49,023 bases of DNA from contig JAQBPE010000264.1 of assembly GCA_028287685.1 (NCBI GenBank), forward strand, positions 1 through 49,023, in the 5' to 3' direction. This stretch comes from Cyanobacteria bacterium RYN_339 (lineage in GTDB: Bacteria; Cyanobacteriota; Sericytochromatia; S15B-MN24; JAQBPE01). A program made the translations under genes and the position numbers. The stretch's first letter is position 1. Each line of letters opens with the position of its first letter. The notes beneath the pieces are model-generated. The model had not been told where the DNA came from, made no database searches, and was given only the letters and a program-made list of their open reading frames with translations. Shown in pieces: positions 15,764 through 23,586 of the stretch.

Positions 15764-18231
15764 GGCTTGCCGCCTGCGTGCATGAAGCGCTCTTGCAATT
15801 GCCGGTAGGTGGCCATGGTCGAGGGCAGCTTGCCGATCTGGCCGTAGATGTCGTTGTACGTGGCTTGCGCCCGGTTCAAGGCGTCGTTGGACAGCTGCAG
15901 CGCGGTGGCGCAACTGACGTTCTGCGTGCCGTAGGTGACGGACGAGCCCATGCCGTCGCTCTGCCCGATACTCGTGTACTCCGCGATGTCCGCGCGCAGG
16001 CTGGAGAGGTCGGCCTGGTAGTCTTGCAAGCTCTTGGTCAGGCCGGCGCGGGTGGCCTGCTCGTCCTTGGTCTGCTGGGCCAGGTGGTGGGTGATCACGT
16101 CGCGCAGGGCGGGCGTGTAGGGCAGGGCGGCCGGCATGGTCAATTGCTCGTTCTGGAAGAAGCCCCGCACGGGATCGAGGTAGACGTAGCTGCCTTGCTC
16201 GGTCTCGATCGCGAGCGCGTTGCCGTTGATCATGATCCACGCGCCGTTGAAGAGCTCCTGCGCCCCCGGCGTCGGCGCTCGGGCCGTGGCAGGCGTGGTG
16301 GTGGGCTGGCTCGGCAGCTTGAAGGTGGCGGTCTCCAGGCGCTTCGCCATGGTGCGCACGTTGGTGGCTTCCGCCACGTCGTCGGCGCTGCCGGGCATGA
16401 ACGAGAGCCAGTCCATCCAGTAGATCCAGCGGTCCTTGGCGTCGCCGGTGGCTACCAGCCCCTTGCGCTGCCGGTCCAGCTCGTGGGCCAGGCGCCACAT
16501 CAGCAGGGGCTGTTGGGCCACCGACAAGACGGGTTGCCCGGAATCCCGGTCGAAGAGCGTCATGGGGCCCTTGTCGATCACGAAGAAGGCCTTGTCGTTC
16601 AGGTCCATGACCAGCTGGCCCTTCTCCGTCAGGCCCACCTCCGGCGTGAGCCGGTAGACGACTTGCAGGTCCTCGGGTTCGCCGAACGTATCGCCGCTGC
16701 CCACGCCCGGGTTGGTGCCGCTGCCGCTGCCGCTGTGGTAGGTGCCCCCGCCGTAGTAGTGGGTGTGGTAGACGCGGTAGTGCGGCACGTTGACCACGTA
16801 GCCCATTTCGTCCACCGCGTGGCCCCGGCCGTAGCTGCTGGTACGGAAGCCACCATGCGAGGCGATGCTGGGCGGCTCGAAGGTGGAACTGGAACTGCGA
16901 CCGGCATGCAGGAAGCTGCCCGCGTGGCCGCCGGCGGAGGCGCCCTTGCCGAACACGCTGTCCGGGAAGGCCAGGTTGCCCACCACCACGACCACCATGA
17001 CCACGGCCAACACGCGTGCGCCCACCCGGGCGATGTGTTCCAGCGCGGGGCCGGGCTCGGCCAGGGTCTGCTTCAGGAGCTGCAGCTCGCCGACGAACAG
17101 GGCGGGCAGCTCCTTGGCGCGGGCCAGCAGGCGGTCCACCAGCCCGGGCAAGTCGACCGCGGCCAGGAAGCGCGCGGGGGCCTCCAGGAAGCTCGCGACC
17201 ATGGTCCTGGTGGGCTCGCGCTGGAGGCCCGGCATCAGGTCGAGCACGCGCTCCACCAGGGTCTCCTGGTCGGCCTGATCGAGGCGCGCTTCGGCGAGTG
17301 CCGTGCGGATCGGGGCGGGCACCAGGGCCAGCCCCGCGGGCACCGGGCCCGTGCCGGCGCCGAGCTCGGCCGCCAGGGTATCCCAGGCCGCGTCGGGCTC
17401 GCCCACGGGGCCGGGGCGCTGCAGCAAGGTGAACAGCACGGCGCCGTCGTCGCAGGGGGCCGTTTCCTTGGCCAGGCGCTCGTGGTCGGCCGGGAAGAAG
17501 GCGAGCCGCCGGAGCTGGGCCGCATCCCGCAGCGCCCGGCGCGGGCCGGGCAGCGCCACGTCGAACGACGGCAGCGGGGCCGGCGAGGCCACGATCATGC
17601 CCCAGTCCGGCCCGTAGCCCTGGGCCTGGAAGGACGGCAGGGCGAAGCGCAGCGGCCGGGCGTGCAAGCCCGCGTGGCGCAGGCCATTGACCATGGCCCA
17701 GTAGGCCTCCGGCGTGGCGCTGGGCGAGGCGGCGTTCAGCGACAGCACGCCACCGGGCGTCAGGGCGCTCGCCAGCCGGGCGTACCAGCCCACGGTGTGG
17801 AAGCCGGCGTCCGTGGGCGTCTTGGGCCACGTCAGGTCGGAGATGATCACGTCGTAGCGGCCCGTGCAGGCTTCAACGAAGGCCCGGGCGTCGCCCACGT
17901 GGACGCTCACGCGCGGGTCCGCCAGGCTCCGGCCGTTGAGCTCGGCCAGCTCCGTGCGCGCCAGCGCCACCACGCCCGGGTCGTAGTCCACCAGATCGAC
18001 GTGGGCCACCCGCTCGGCCTTCAACAGCTCGCGCAGGGCCAGGCCGTCGCCGCCGCCGCAAACCAGTACGTTGAGGGGCGTGGGCACGGCCGCGAGGGCG
18101 ATCGCCAGGGCCGGCAGCGCCAGGACCTCGTGGTAGATCTGCTCGTCTCGGCTGTCGAACTGCAAATCGCCCCCGATGTAGAGGGCGACCGATCCATCTG
18201 ATGCGGCTTGGAGACGGTGGTGGTTGGTCAC
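15760..18231 (-). CDS. Spermidine-synthase-like domain fused to TM and extracytoplasmic region
   Basis: An 823-residue fusion. Residues 15-220 match spermidine synthase: YIGGDLQFDSRDEQIYHE, the AdoMet/dcAdoMet loop GGGDG (59-63), acidic D82/D84, and SDLTWPK (131-137). The key aspartate at 132 is kept, but the usual DxSDP is altered. Residues 225-400 are helical and end in a single membrane helix (VLAVVMVVVVVGNLAF, about 407-422). Beyond it is a Gly/Ser/His/Tyr-rich stretch, a beta domain and a C-terminal coiled coil (DYQADLSSLRADIAEY). The synthase part is probably cytoplasmic and the rest outside. The start is a GTG with AGGAG six bases before it. An extended -10 (TGCTATAGT, 18269-18277) lies upstream. 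It heads the five-gene operon. Confidence 0.88.
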   Translation of the reverse strand: MTNHHRLQAASDGSVALYIGGDLQFDSRDEQIYHEVLALPALAIALAAVPTPLNVLVCGGGDGLALRELLKAERVAHVDLVDYDPGVVALARTELAELNGRSLADPRVSVHVGDARAFVEACTGRYDVIISDLTWPKTPTDAGFHTVGWYARLASALTPGGVLSLNAASPSATPEAYWAMVNGLRHAGLHARPLRFALPSFQAQGYGPDWGMIVASPAPLPSFDVALPGPRRALRDAAQLRRLAFFPADHERLAKETAPCDDGAVLFTLLQRPGPVGEPDAAWDTLAAELGAGTGPVPAGLALVPAPIRTALAEARLDQADQETLVERVLDLMPGLQREPTRTMVASFLEAPARFLAAVDLPGLVDRLLARAKELPALFVGELQLLKQTLAEPGPALEHIARVGARVLAVVMVVVVVGNLAFPDSVFGKGASAGGHAGSFLHAGRSSSSTFEPPSIASHGGFRTSSYGRGHAVDEMGYVVNVPHYRVYHTHYYGGGTYHSGSGSGTNPGVGSGDTFGEPEDLQVVYRLTPEVGLTEKGQLVMDLNDKAFFVIDKGPMTLFDRDSGQPVLSVAQQPLLMWRLAHELDRQRKGLVATGDAKDRWIYWMDWLSFMPGSADDVAEATNVRTMAKRLETATFKLPSQPTTTPATARAPTPGAQELFNGAWIMINGNALAIETEQGSYVYLDPVRGFFQNEQLTMPAALPYTPALRDVITHHLAQQTKDEQATRAGLTKSLQDYQADLSSLRADIAEYTSIGQSDGMGSSVTYGTQNVSCATALQLSNDALNRAQATYNDIYGQIGKLPSTMATYRQLQERFMHAGGKP

Positions 18232-18268
18232 GCGGGCTCCTGCGGGGACGCAAGCAAGCGACCCACGC

Positions 18269-18277
18269 ACTATAGCA
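18269..18277 (-). promoter_or_regulatory. Extended -10 of the spermidine-synthase-like operon
   Basis: The minus strand reads TGCTATAGT, a TGn-extended -10 element about 38 bases upstream of the GTG start at 18231. No good -35 is visible, as expected for extended -10 promoters. The 99-base gap separates this operon from the divergent aspartase gene. Confidence 0.5.
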
Positions 18278-18330
18278 CAACCCCTGGCGGCCCGTCGCCA
18301 TGGCAAGCCGCTTGCGCTAGCCTTGGGGGC

Positions 18331-19725
18331 ATGCGCACCGAGCAAGATTCCCTGGGCGAGCTGGCGCTGCCGGCCGACGTGTATTACGGCATCCAGACCG
18401 CCCGGGCGGTGGCCAACTTCCGCATCAGTGGCCAGGGCTTGCCGGTGGCCATGATCCGGGCCATGGCCTTGCTCAAGCAGGCGGCGGCGCGCACGCACCG
18501 TTCGCTGGGCGAGCTGGAGCCGCGCCTGGCCGACGCCATCGAGGCGGCTGCCGGGGAAGTGCTTGCCGGCAAGCTGGACGCCGCCTTCGTGGTGGACGCC
18601 TTCCAGGCCGGTGCCGGCACCAGCTTCCATATGAACATGAACGAGGTGATCGCCAACCGCGCCAACGAGCTGCTCGGCCGGCCGCTGGGCTCGTACGACC
18701 CCATCAACCCCAACGACCATGTGAACATGGGCCAGTCCACCAACGACGTCTTCCCCAGCGCCATGCGCCTGGCCGCGTTGCTGGAGCTCCCGGGCCTGGA
18801 ACGGGCCCTGGACGCCCTGGGCGACGCCCTGGCCGAACGGGCCTCGGCCTTCGCGCACGTGATCAAGTCCGGCCGAACCCACCTCCAGGACGCGGTGCCC
18901 GTGACGTTGGGCCAGGAGTTCGGCGCCTACGCCCTCACCGCGCGCCGTTGCCGCGCCAAGCTGCGCGCCGCCGCGGACGCGTTACATGAATTGGGGTTGG
19001 GTGGCACCGCGGCCGGCACGGGCCTGAACACCCTGCCGGCCTACCAGGCCGCCGTCGTGGCGGAGCTGGCGGCCTTGTCCAAGCTCCCGCTGCGCCCCGC
19101 GCCGGACCTGTTCGAAGCGATGCAGAGCCTGGCCCCGATCGGCGACCTGTCCGCCGCCCTGCGCGGTACGGCGCTTGAGCTCACGCGCGTGGCGAATGAC
19201 TTCCGGCTGCTGGCTTCCGGGCCCCGCACCGGCTTCGACGAGCTGCTGCTGCCGGCCGTGCAGCCCGGGTCGTCGATCATGCCGGGGAAGATCAACCCGA
19301 GCATGGCGGAGATGCTGAACCAGGTCTGTTTCCAGGTGTGTGGCCATGACGCGGCGATCGCCCTGGCCGTCCAGGCCGGCCAGCTGGAGCTGAACGTCAT
19401 GATGCCGGTGGCCGCCCTGAACCTCTTGAACGCCATCACCTGGCTCGGCAACGCCGTCGACGCGTTCACGCGGCGTTGCGTCGTGGGCGTGTCCGCCCGG
19501 GAGGCGAGCAGCCGCGCGCATGCCATGAACAGCGTGGGCCTCGCCACGGCGCTCAACCCCTTGATTGGTTACCAGGCTGCCGCCGAGGTGGTGAAGCAAG
19601 CCGTCAAGGAGCAGCGCTCGATCGTGGACGTCGTGATCGAGCAGGGGCTGATGACGCCGGACCAGGCTGCCCGGGCCTTCTCTCCGGAGACGTTGACGCG
19701 TCCGGGCAAGCTCCAAAAGGAATGA
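18331..19725 (+). CDS. aspA: Aspartate ammonia-lyase (aspartase)
   Basis: A 464-residue fumarase/aspartase-superfamily enzyme. It converts L-aspartate to fumarate and ammonia in the cytoplasm. The N-terminus RTEQDSLGELALPADVYYGIQT, the loop PGSSIMPGKINP with the catalytic serine, SGRTHLQDAVP, and QVCFQVCGHDAAIALAVQAGQLELNVM all favour AspA over FumC, since fumarases usually read PTQCEALT after the signature. Length is close to the family's 470-480. The start at 18331 directly follows a GGGGG stretch. An upstream in-frame ATG at 18208 would overlap the divergent gene and encodes non-conserved residues. Fumarase activity cannot be excluded. Confidence 0.88.
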   Translation: MRTEQDSLGELALPADVYYGIQTARAVANFRISGQGLPVAMIRAMALLKQAAARTHRSLGELEPRLADAIEAAAGEVLAGKLDAAFVVDAFQAGAGTSFHMNMNEVIANRANELLGRPLGSYDPINPNDHVNMGQSTNDVFPSAMRLAALLELPGLERALDALGDALAERASAFAHVIKSGRTHLQDAVPVTLGQEFGAYALTARRCRAKLRAAADALHELGLGGTAAGTGLNTLPAYQAAVVAELAALSKLPLRPAPDLFEAMQSLAPIGDLSAALRGTALELTRVANDFRLLASGPRTGFDELLLPAVQPGSSIMPGKINPSMAEMLNQVCFQVCGHDAAIALAVQAGQLELNVMMPVAALNLLNAITWLGNAVDAFTRRCVVGVSAREASSRAHAMNSVGLATALNPLIGYQAAAEVVKQAVKEQRSIVDVVIEQGLMTPDQAARAFSPETLTRPGKLQKE

Positions 19726-19747
19726 CCCCCCTCCGGGTGGAGGGGGG
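19726..19747 (+). terminator. Hairpin after aspartase
   Basis: A perfect 9-bp stem (CCCCCCTCC / GGAGGGGGG) with a GGGT loop begins one base after the aspartase stop codon. No long T-run follows directly, but GGGTTTT occurs 12 bases on and is part of a GGGTTTTAAAACCC palindrome at the end of the converging gene. It is likely a transcription terminator used by one or both converging genes. Confidence 0.6.
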
Positions 19748-19765
19748 CCGGTTCGGGCTTGGGTT

Positions 19766-20191
19766 TTAAAACCCGAGGGCCGTCAGCGTCGCCGGGGTGG
19801 GCTCGCCGTCGACCGGCAGGCCCTTGGCCGCCTGGAAGCTGCGCACCGCCGACTTGGTCAGCGGGCCGTAGTTGCCATCCCAGTGGCCGCCGTAGAAGCC
19901 GTGGTTGTAGAGCGCCTTCTGGAACATGCCCACGGTCAGGACCGCGGTGGCCTTGGCGACAGGGCCTTCCGCCTTGGTGGCTTCGGGTGCCTTCTCCATG
20001 GGCTGGTTCGCCAGGGCGGCCGCCACGGTCGGGGCAACGGGGGCCTCGGCCTTGGGCAACTCGGCCTTCGGCAGCTCGGCCTTGGGCGCTTCGACGTGGG
20101 CCGCGGCGGCCATCACCTTCTTGTTCGCCTTCACGGTCTTGGTGGCGACGGCCGGCTCGGCGACGCTCTTCTTGGTCTTCTTGGTGGTCAT
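19766..20191 (-). CDS. Peptidoglycan-binding-domain protein with Ala/Lys-rich tail
   Basis: A 141-residue protein. Its C-terminal half is a PG_binding_1-type domain (VGMFQKALYNHGFYGGHWDGNYGPLTKSAVRSFQAAKGLPVDGEPTPATLTAL), which binds peptidoglycan. The first 75 residues are basic and low-complexity, starting MTTKKTKKS and including the repeat PKAELPKAELPKAEAP. There is no signal peptide. The lysine-rich start recalls small nucleoid or DNA-binding tails, so the protein could link the wall-binding fold to something else, though this is unproven. The ATG at 20191 has AAGGGA 10 bases upstream. Confidence 0.8.
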   Translation of the reverse strand: MTTKKTKKSVAEPAVATKTVKANKKVMAAAAHVEAPKAELPKAELPKAEAPVAPTVAAALANQPMEKAPEATKAEGPVAKATAVLTVGMFQKALYNHGFYGGHWDGNYGPLTKSAVRSFQAAKGLPVDGEPTPATLTALGF

Positions 20192-20318
20192 ATCTATAGG
20201 TCCCTTCAATCACGCTAGGGGGGTGTGCAAAAGCGCCCTTATGTTAGCCGCATTCCCTCGGGCCTGTTGTGATGGCGGGCACCAACGCCGCAAACCCCCG
20301 TGCCGTTAAATTGTCACC

Positions 20319-20801
20319 ATGTCCTTGATTCCAAAAGCCATCGAGCGTGCGTTCAGCGCGGGCCCTATCCATGTAGAACATGCGCTGCGCGTATGGGATC
20401 GGTTCCGCCGCCACCGGCCGCTGGGCGATCTCGCGTTCCGGCGCTACGAGGAGCTCTGCTGCATCGCCCTCCTTCACGACACCATCCGCTCCGGTCAGGC
20501 CAGCGAAGATGAGCTTTACGCGGAGTTCGGGCCCTTCGTGGCCGGCGGCGTGGCGCGCACCAGCCGTCCGGAGCCGCCCGACGTGGCGGACGATCCGGAC
20601 CTCCAGCTGATCATGATCCTGGATCGCGTGGACACGCTGTCCGCGGAAGCCGCGCTGCTCGACGCGCCGGAGCTGGCGCGCCGGGCCGATGAACTGGAGC
20701 ACCGCTGCCTACCCTTCGCCCATGCGCTGTCCAGCGTGTTGGCCCGCGAGGTGGTCTTCCAACTCGACGACCTTCGCCGCCAGCCCCACCTGATACAATG
20801 A
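20319..20801 (+). CDS. Small HD-domain protein, SpoT-hydrolase-like
   Basis: A 160-residue protein resembling the HD hydrolase half of RelA/SpoT/MESH1 proteins: HVEHALRVWDRFRR, CIALLHDTIRSG, FGPFVAGGVARTSR and LIMILDRVDTLS align with H...HDxxED...FG..V...D in order. The HD and the later aspartate are present, but the ED pair of HDxxED is RS here, so classical (p)ppGpp hydrolysis is doubtful. It may act on another phospho-substrate or be regulatory. The gene ends inside the inverted repeat that precedes the aldolase gene, 23 bases away, so the two may be co-transcribed. Confidence 0.7.
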   Translation: MSLIPKAIERAFSAGPIHVEHALRVWDRFRRHRPLGDLAFRRYEELCCIALLHDTIRSGQASEDELYAEFGPFVAGGVARTSRPEPPDVADDPDLQLIMILDRVDTLSAEAALLDAPELARRADELEHRCLPFAHALSSVLAREVVFQLDDLRRQPHLIQ

Positions 20802-20811
20802 GCGCATTGTA
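20794..20811 (+). promoter_or_regulatory. Inverted repeat TACAATG-AGCG-CATTGTA before the aldolase gene
   Basis: Two perfect 7-bp arms, TACAATG and CATTGTA, flank AGCG and lie directly before the ribosome site GAAGGAG. The left arm contains TACAAT, a good -10 hexamer, and also the stop codon of the HD gene. It could be an operator over a promoter or a small mRNA hairpin controlling translation of the aldolase. Confidence 0.45.
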
Positions 20812-20824
20812 GAAGGAGACAAAC

Positions 20825-21478
20825 ATGAAGTTTTTCCTGGACACCGGGAACATCGACGAAATCAAGCAAGCCGTGGCGTGGGGCCAGGTTGACGGCGTCA
20901 CCACCAACCCCTCGTTGGTGGCCAAGGAAGGGCGCGACTTCAAGCAGCTCGTGCTCGAGATCTGTGGCATCACGTCCGGCCCCGTCAGCGCCGAGGTGAT
21001 CGCGCTTGATTACGAGGGCATGCTCAAGGAAGCCCACGAGTACGCCAAGTGGGCGCCCAACGTCGTGATCAAGCTGCCCCTCACGGAGAACGGCCTGAAG
21101 GCCGTGAAGTCGCTGAGCGGCGAGGGCATCAAGACCAACGTCACGCTGTGCTTCTCGGCCAACCAGGCCCTGTTGGCGGCTCGCGCGGGCGCGACCTACA
21201 TCAGCCCGTTCGTCGGCCGCCTGGATGACATCGGCCAGGACGGCATGGTCCTGATCGAGGAGATCCTCGACATCTATTCGAACTACGGCTACGAGACCCA
21301 GGTGCTGGTCGCCAGCGTGCGCCACCCGATCCACGTGACGCAGGCCGCCCGCCTGGGTGCGCACGTTGCCACGATGCCGTTCAAGGTCTTGCAGCAGTGC
21401 TTCAAGCATCCCCTGACGGATCTCGGGATCGAGAAGTTCTTGTCCGATTGGAAGAAGGCCGAAGCGGTCGCGAAATAG
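20825..21478 (+). CDS. fsa: Transaldolase / fructose-6-phosphate aldolase-like enzyme
   Basis: A 217-residue short transaldolase of the Fsa/TalC type, a TIM barrel that forms a Schiff base with ketose phosphates in the cytoplasm. The start [27 protein letters not shown], the Schiff-base lysine in VVIKLPLT (K83), [32 protein letters not shown] and the end SVRHPIHV are all typical and intact. Whether it acts as transaldolase or as fructose-6-phosphate aldolase cannot be decided from sequence. It is preceded by GAAGGAG and the inverted repeat at 20794, and followed by a strong terminator. Confidence 0.93.
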   Translation: MKFFLDTGNIDEIKQAVAWGQVDGVTTNPSLVAKEGRDFKQLVLEICGITSGPVSAEVIALDYEGMLKEAHEYAKWAPNVVIKLPLTENGLKAVKSLSGEGIKTNVTLCFSANQALLAARAGATYISPFVGRLDDIGQDGMVLIEEILDIYSNYGYETQVLVASVRHPIHVTQAARLGAHVATMPFKVLQQCFKHPLTDLGIEKFLSDWKKAEAVAK

Positions 21479-21500
21479 GCCGGTTATCCGGAATCCAGCG

Positions 21501-21523
21501 GGGGGAGGTCGTTGACCTCCCCC
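21501..21523 (+). terminator. Intrinsic terminator after the aldolase gene
   Basis: A perfect 10-bp GC-rich stem (GGGGGAGGTC / GACCTCCCCC) with a three-base loop, followed by GTTATGTTTCGTT. It is a strong candidate intrinsic terminator 22 bases past the stop codon. Confidence 0.8.
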
Positions 21524-21554
21524 GTTATGTTTCGTTACGAAACGGCCCCACGCG

Positions 21555-21582
21555 TTGACTTTCCAGACAAGCGAGTGATAAT
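21555..21582 (+). promoter_or_regulatory. Housekeeping-type promoter of the LysM-M23 gene
   Basis: TTGACT at 21555-21560 and GATAAT at 21577-21582 are separated by 16 bases and lie in an AT-rich patch. Transcription would begin near 21589. That is only about nine bases before an ATG at 21598, which favours the GTG at 21649 with its own ribosome site as the true start. Confidence 0.75.
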
Positions 21583-21648
21583 CTTTTTCAACTTGTAATG
21601 AACGTCACATACACTCGCCTTAATCTTCTATCTAACGGAGGCAGCCGC

Positions 21649-22992
21649 GTGGCCGAACCCACTTTCGCCCAGACGACTCCGCATGACATCGCCGACATCC
21701 CGGCCTATGTGATCCAGCCGCGCGGGTCGAACAACCGCTACCACGCGCCGCGGCTTTCCCGGACCGCCCTGAGCCTGCGCGAGCTGCGCGATCTGCACCG
21801 CCGCAGTTGGGGCCAGCGCCTGGTCGAGGGCTGGCGCCGCCAGCAGGGCCAAGCGCCCACGACCCCGGACGAGCTCGTCACCGAGCTGCGCTACCAGAGC
21901 ACCGCTCGCGCCCCCATCTACCGCCCGGTGGGCGCTGCGCCCACGGCGTTGCACAATAGCTACCCCGAGTTGAAGCGTCCGTCCCGTGCCCGCCGTATGG
22001 CCGGCAAGACCGCCGTCTTCGCCGCCCTGTGCGTCTCCGCCGGCGCCCTCGGCTGGACGATCGGCTCCCAGATGCAGCCGGCCCAGGCCAGCTCGCCCCG
22101 CATGGTGCCCGCCAGCGTGTTGATCGCCGGCCAGAACCTGCCCACCAAGTTGCCCAAGATCGAGCAGAAGGCCCCCTCCGAAGGCGGCCTCGAGCAGGGC
22201 CACCGCGCCGGTCGCCTGAGCTACGTCGTGGCACCGGGGGATACCTTCGCCAGCATCGGCCACAAGTTCGGCCTGACGCCGCGCACCGTGCGCCTGATCA
22301 ACGAGCTGGCGCTGGGCTCCCGCCTGCGCCCCGGCCAGAGCCTGACCATCACGCCGGCCGATGGCGCCATCATCACCACCACGGCCGGTGAGACCCTCGA
22401 AGACGTCGCCACCCGCTACGACCTCAAGGTCCCCGCCCTCGAGGCCGCCAACCCGGGCTTGAAGGTGCCGCTGTCGCCCGGCACGTCGCTCTTCCTGCCT
22501 GGCGTGCAAGAGCTGAAGGCCGCCGTCGTGGCGAGCCGCGGCTACCGCACCTCCGACAAGAACGATGGCTCCGGCAACCAGCGCCTGGTGGCCTCGCGCA
22601 GCCTGATCGGCCAGTTCGGCAACCGCGTCGGCTCGCTCAGCTGGCCCGCGGCGGGTCAAATCTCCTCGCCGTTCGGTATCCGTGGCTACTCGTTCCATCC
22701 CGGCATGGACATCTGCAACAACGTCGGCACCCCCATCCACGCCGCCAAGGCGGGCACCGTGATCTCCTCCGGTTGGATGGGCGGCTATGGTTACGCCATC
22801 GACGTGGACCACGGCGGCGGCATCGTGACCCGCTACGGCCACTGCTCCAAGCTGTTGGTGACGACCGGCAAAAAGGTCGACGTCGGCGAGCAAATCGCCT
22901 TGATGGGCAGCACGGGGTACTCCACGGGCCCGCACGTCCACTTCGAGGTCCGCATCCAGGGCCGCGCGGTCAACCCGGCTGGGTTCTTGTAA
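21649..22992 (+). CDS. LysM-M23 peptidoglycan endopeptidase
   Basis: A 447-residue membrane-anchored protein. Residues 1-115 are a cytoplasmic, Arg-rich region. One helix follows (KTAVFAALCVSAGALGWTIG, about 120-139), then LysM modules (YVVAPGDTFASIGHKFGLTPRTVRLINEL and a second ITTTAGETLEDVATRYDLKVPALEAANP). The C-terminal M23 domain has its metal ligands (SFHPGMD, HVHFEV) intact. It should cut peptide cross-links or act in division like a NlpD/EnvC relative. The GTG start is set by GGAGG seven bases before it at 21637-21641. The long cytoplasmic N-terminus is unusual for this class and could report to internal partners. Confidence 0.9.
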   Translation: MAEPTFAQTTPHDIADIPAYVIQPRGSNNRYHAPRLSRTALSLRELRDLHRRSWGQRLVEGWRRQQGQAPTTPDELVTELRYQSTARAPIYRPVGAAPTALHNSYPELKRPSRARRMAGKTAVFAALCVSAGALGWTIGSQMQPAQASSPRMVPASVLIAGQNLPTKLPKIEQKAPSEGGLEQGHRAGRLSYVVAPGDTFASIGHKFGLTPRTVRLINELALGSRLRPGQSLTITPADGAIITTTAGETLEDVATRYDLKVPALEAANPGLKVPLSPGTSLFLPGVQELKAAVVASRGYRTSDKNDGSGNQRLVASRSLIGQFGNRVGSLSWPAAGQISSPFGIRGYSFHPGMDICNNVGTPIHAAKAGTVISSGWMGGYGYAIDVDHGGGIVTRYGHCSKLLVTTGKKVDVGEQIALMGSTGYSTGPHVHFEVRIQGRAVNPAGFL

Positions 22993-23014
22993 AGCGCCTC
23001 ACCACTTATGACAT

Positions 23015-23049
23015 CAGAGATCCCGCATCGTTACGGTGCGGGATCTCTG
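23015..23049 (+). terminator. Intrinsic terminator after the M23 gene
   Basis: A 13-bp perfect stem (CAGAGATCCCGCA / TGCGGGATCTCTG) with a nine-base loop, followed by TCTATTCTT. It separates the M23 gene from the HU gene. Confidence 0.82.
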
Positions 23050-23132
23050 TCTATTCTTACACTGCGCCAGTTTGAGCATATGCGTCGTTGCCGACATAGG
23101 CGAAAAGATTTCAATAAATCGGCGCAAATCCC

Positions 23133-23161
23133 TTTACAAAGCTTCGTCGCCAGGTTAATAT
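23133..23161 (+). promoter_or_regulatory. Promoter of the HU gene
   Basis: TTTACA at 23133-23138 and TAATAT at 23156-23161 with a 17-base spacer. Transcription would start near 23168, giving a leader of about 37 bases to the GTG. The surrounding 120 bases are distinctly AT-rich. Confidence 0.7.
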
Positions 23162-23204
23162 CCCGCAACTATCCGTTATGTGTACCTGAAAGGGGAATTG
23201 AACC

Positions 23205-23510
23205 GTGAACAAGGAAGAGCTGGTTAAGATCGTTTCTGAGAAGGCCCGCATCACGCAGAAGGACGCGCACGAGCTGATTGGCACGACGCTGGACTGCATT
23301 ACGCACGCCCTCTCGAAGGGTGATAAGGTCACGCTGGTGGGCTTCGGCACCTTCCAGGTGCGTGAGCGCGCTGCGCGCGAGGGCCGCAACCCCCGCACGG
23401 GCGCCGTCCTCCACATCGCCGCCAAGAAGACCCCGGCCTTCGCGCCCGGCAAGCTGCTCAAGGAGCGCGTCATCGCCGGCGGCCGCAAGCTGGTCGGCTC
23501 CCGCCGCTAA
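23205..23510 (+). CDS. hup: HU-family DNA-binding protein
   Basis: A 101-residue HU/IHF-family nucleoid protein that bends DNA as a dimer. The start MNKEELVKIVSEKARITQKDAHELI and the signature GFGTFQVRERAAREGRNPRTG with its beta arm are typical, and the length is near the usual 90-100. A basic C-terminal extension (AGGRKLVGSRR) adds about ten residues. The start is GTG with AAGGGG upstream. The gene has its own promoter and probably stands alone. Confidence 0.95.
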   Translation: MNKEELVKIVSEKARITQKDAHELIGTTLDCITHALSKGDKVTLVGFGTFQVRERAAREGRNPRTGAVLHIAAKKTPAFAPGKLLKERVIAGGRKLVGSRR

Positions 23511-23586
23511 CCCGCTCGGTGGCGCCGAGGGGGCCTAGCGGCACATCGTTAGACCCCTCCGGCTCCACCAGGTGAGGAAGCAAAGT

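Noticed and set aside
19760-19773. Perfect palindrome GGGTTTTAAAACCC as a separate operator
   Set aside because: It overlaps the stop codon of the PG-binding gene next to a terminator hairpin, so a role in termination or chance is more likely.
23515-23565. Terminator after the HU gene
   Set aside because: Only a 5-bp stem (CTCGG/CCGAG) and an imperfect longer pairing are visible with no T-tract, too weak to call.
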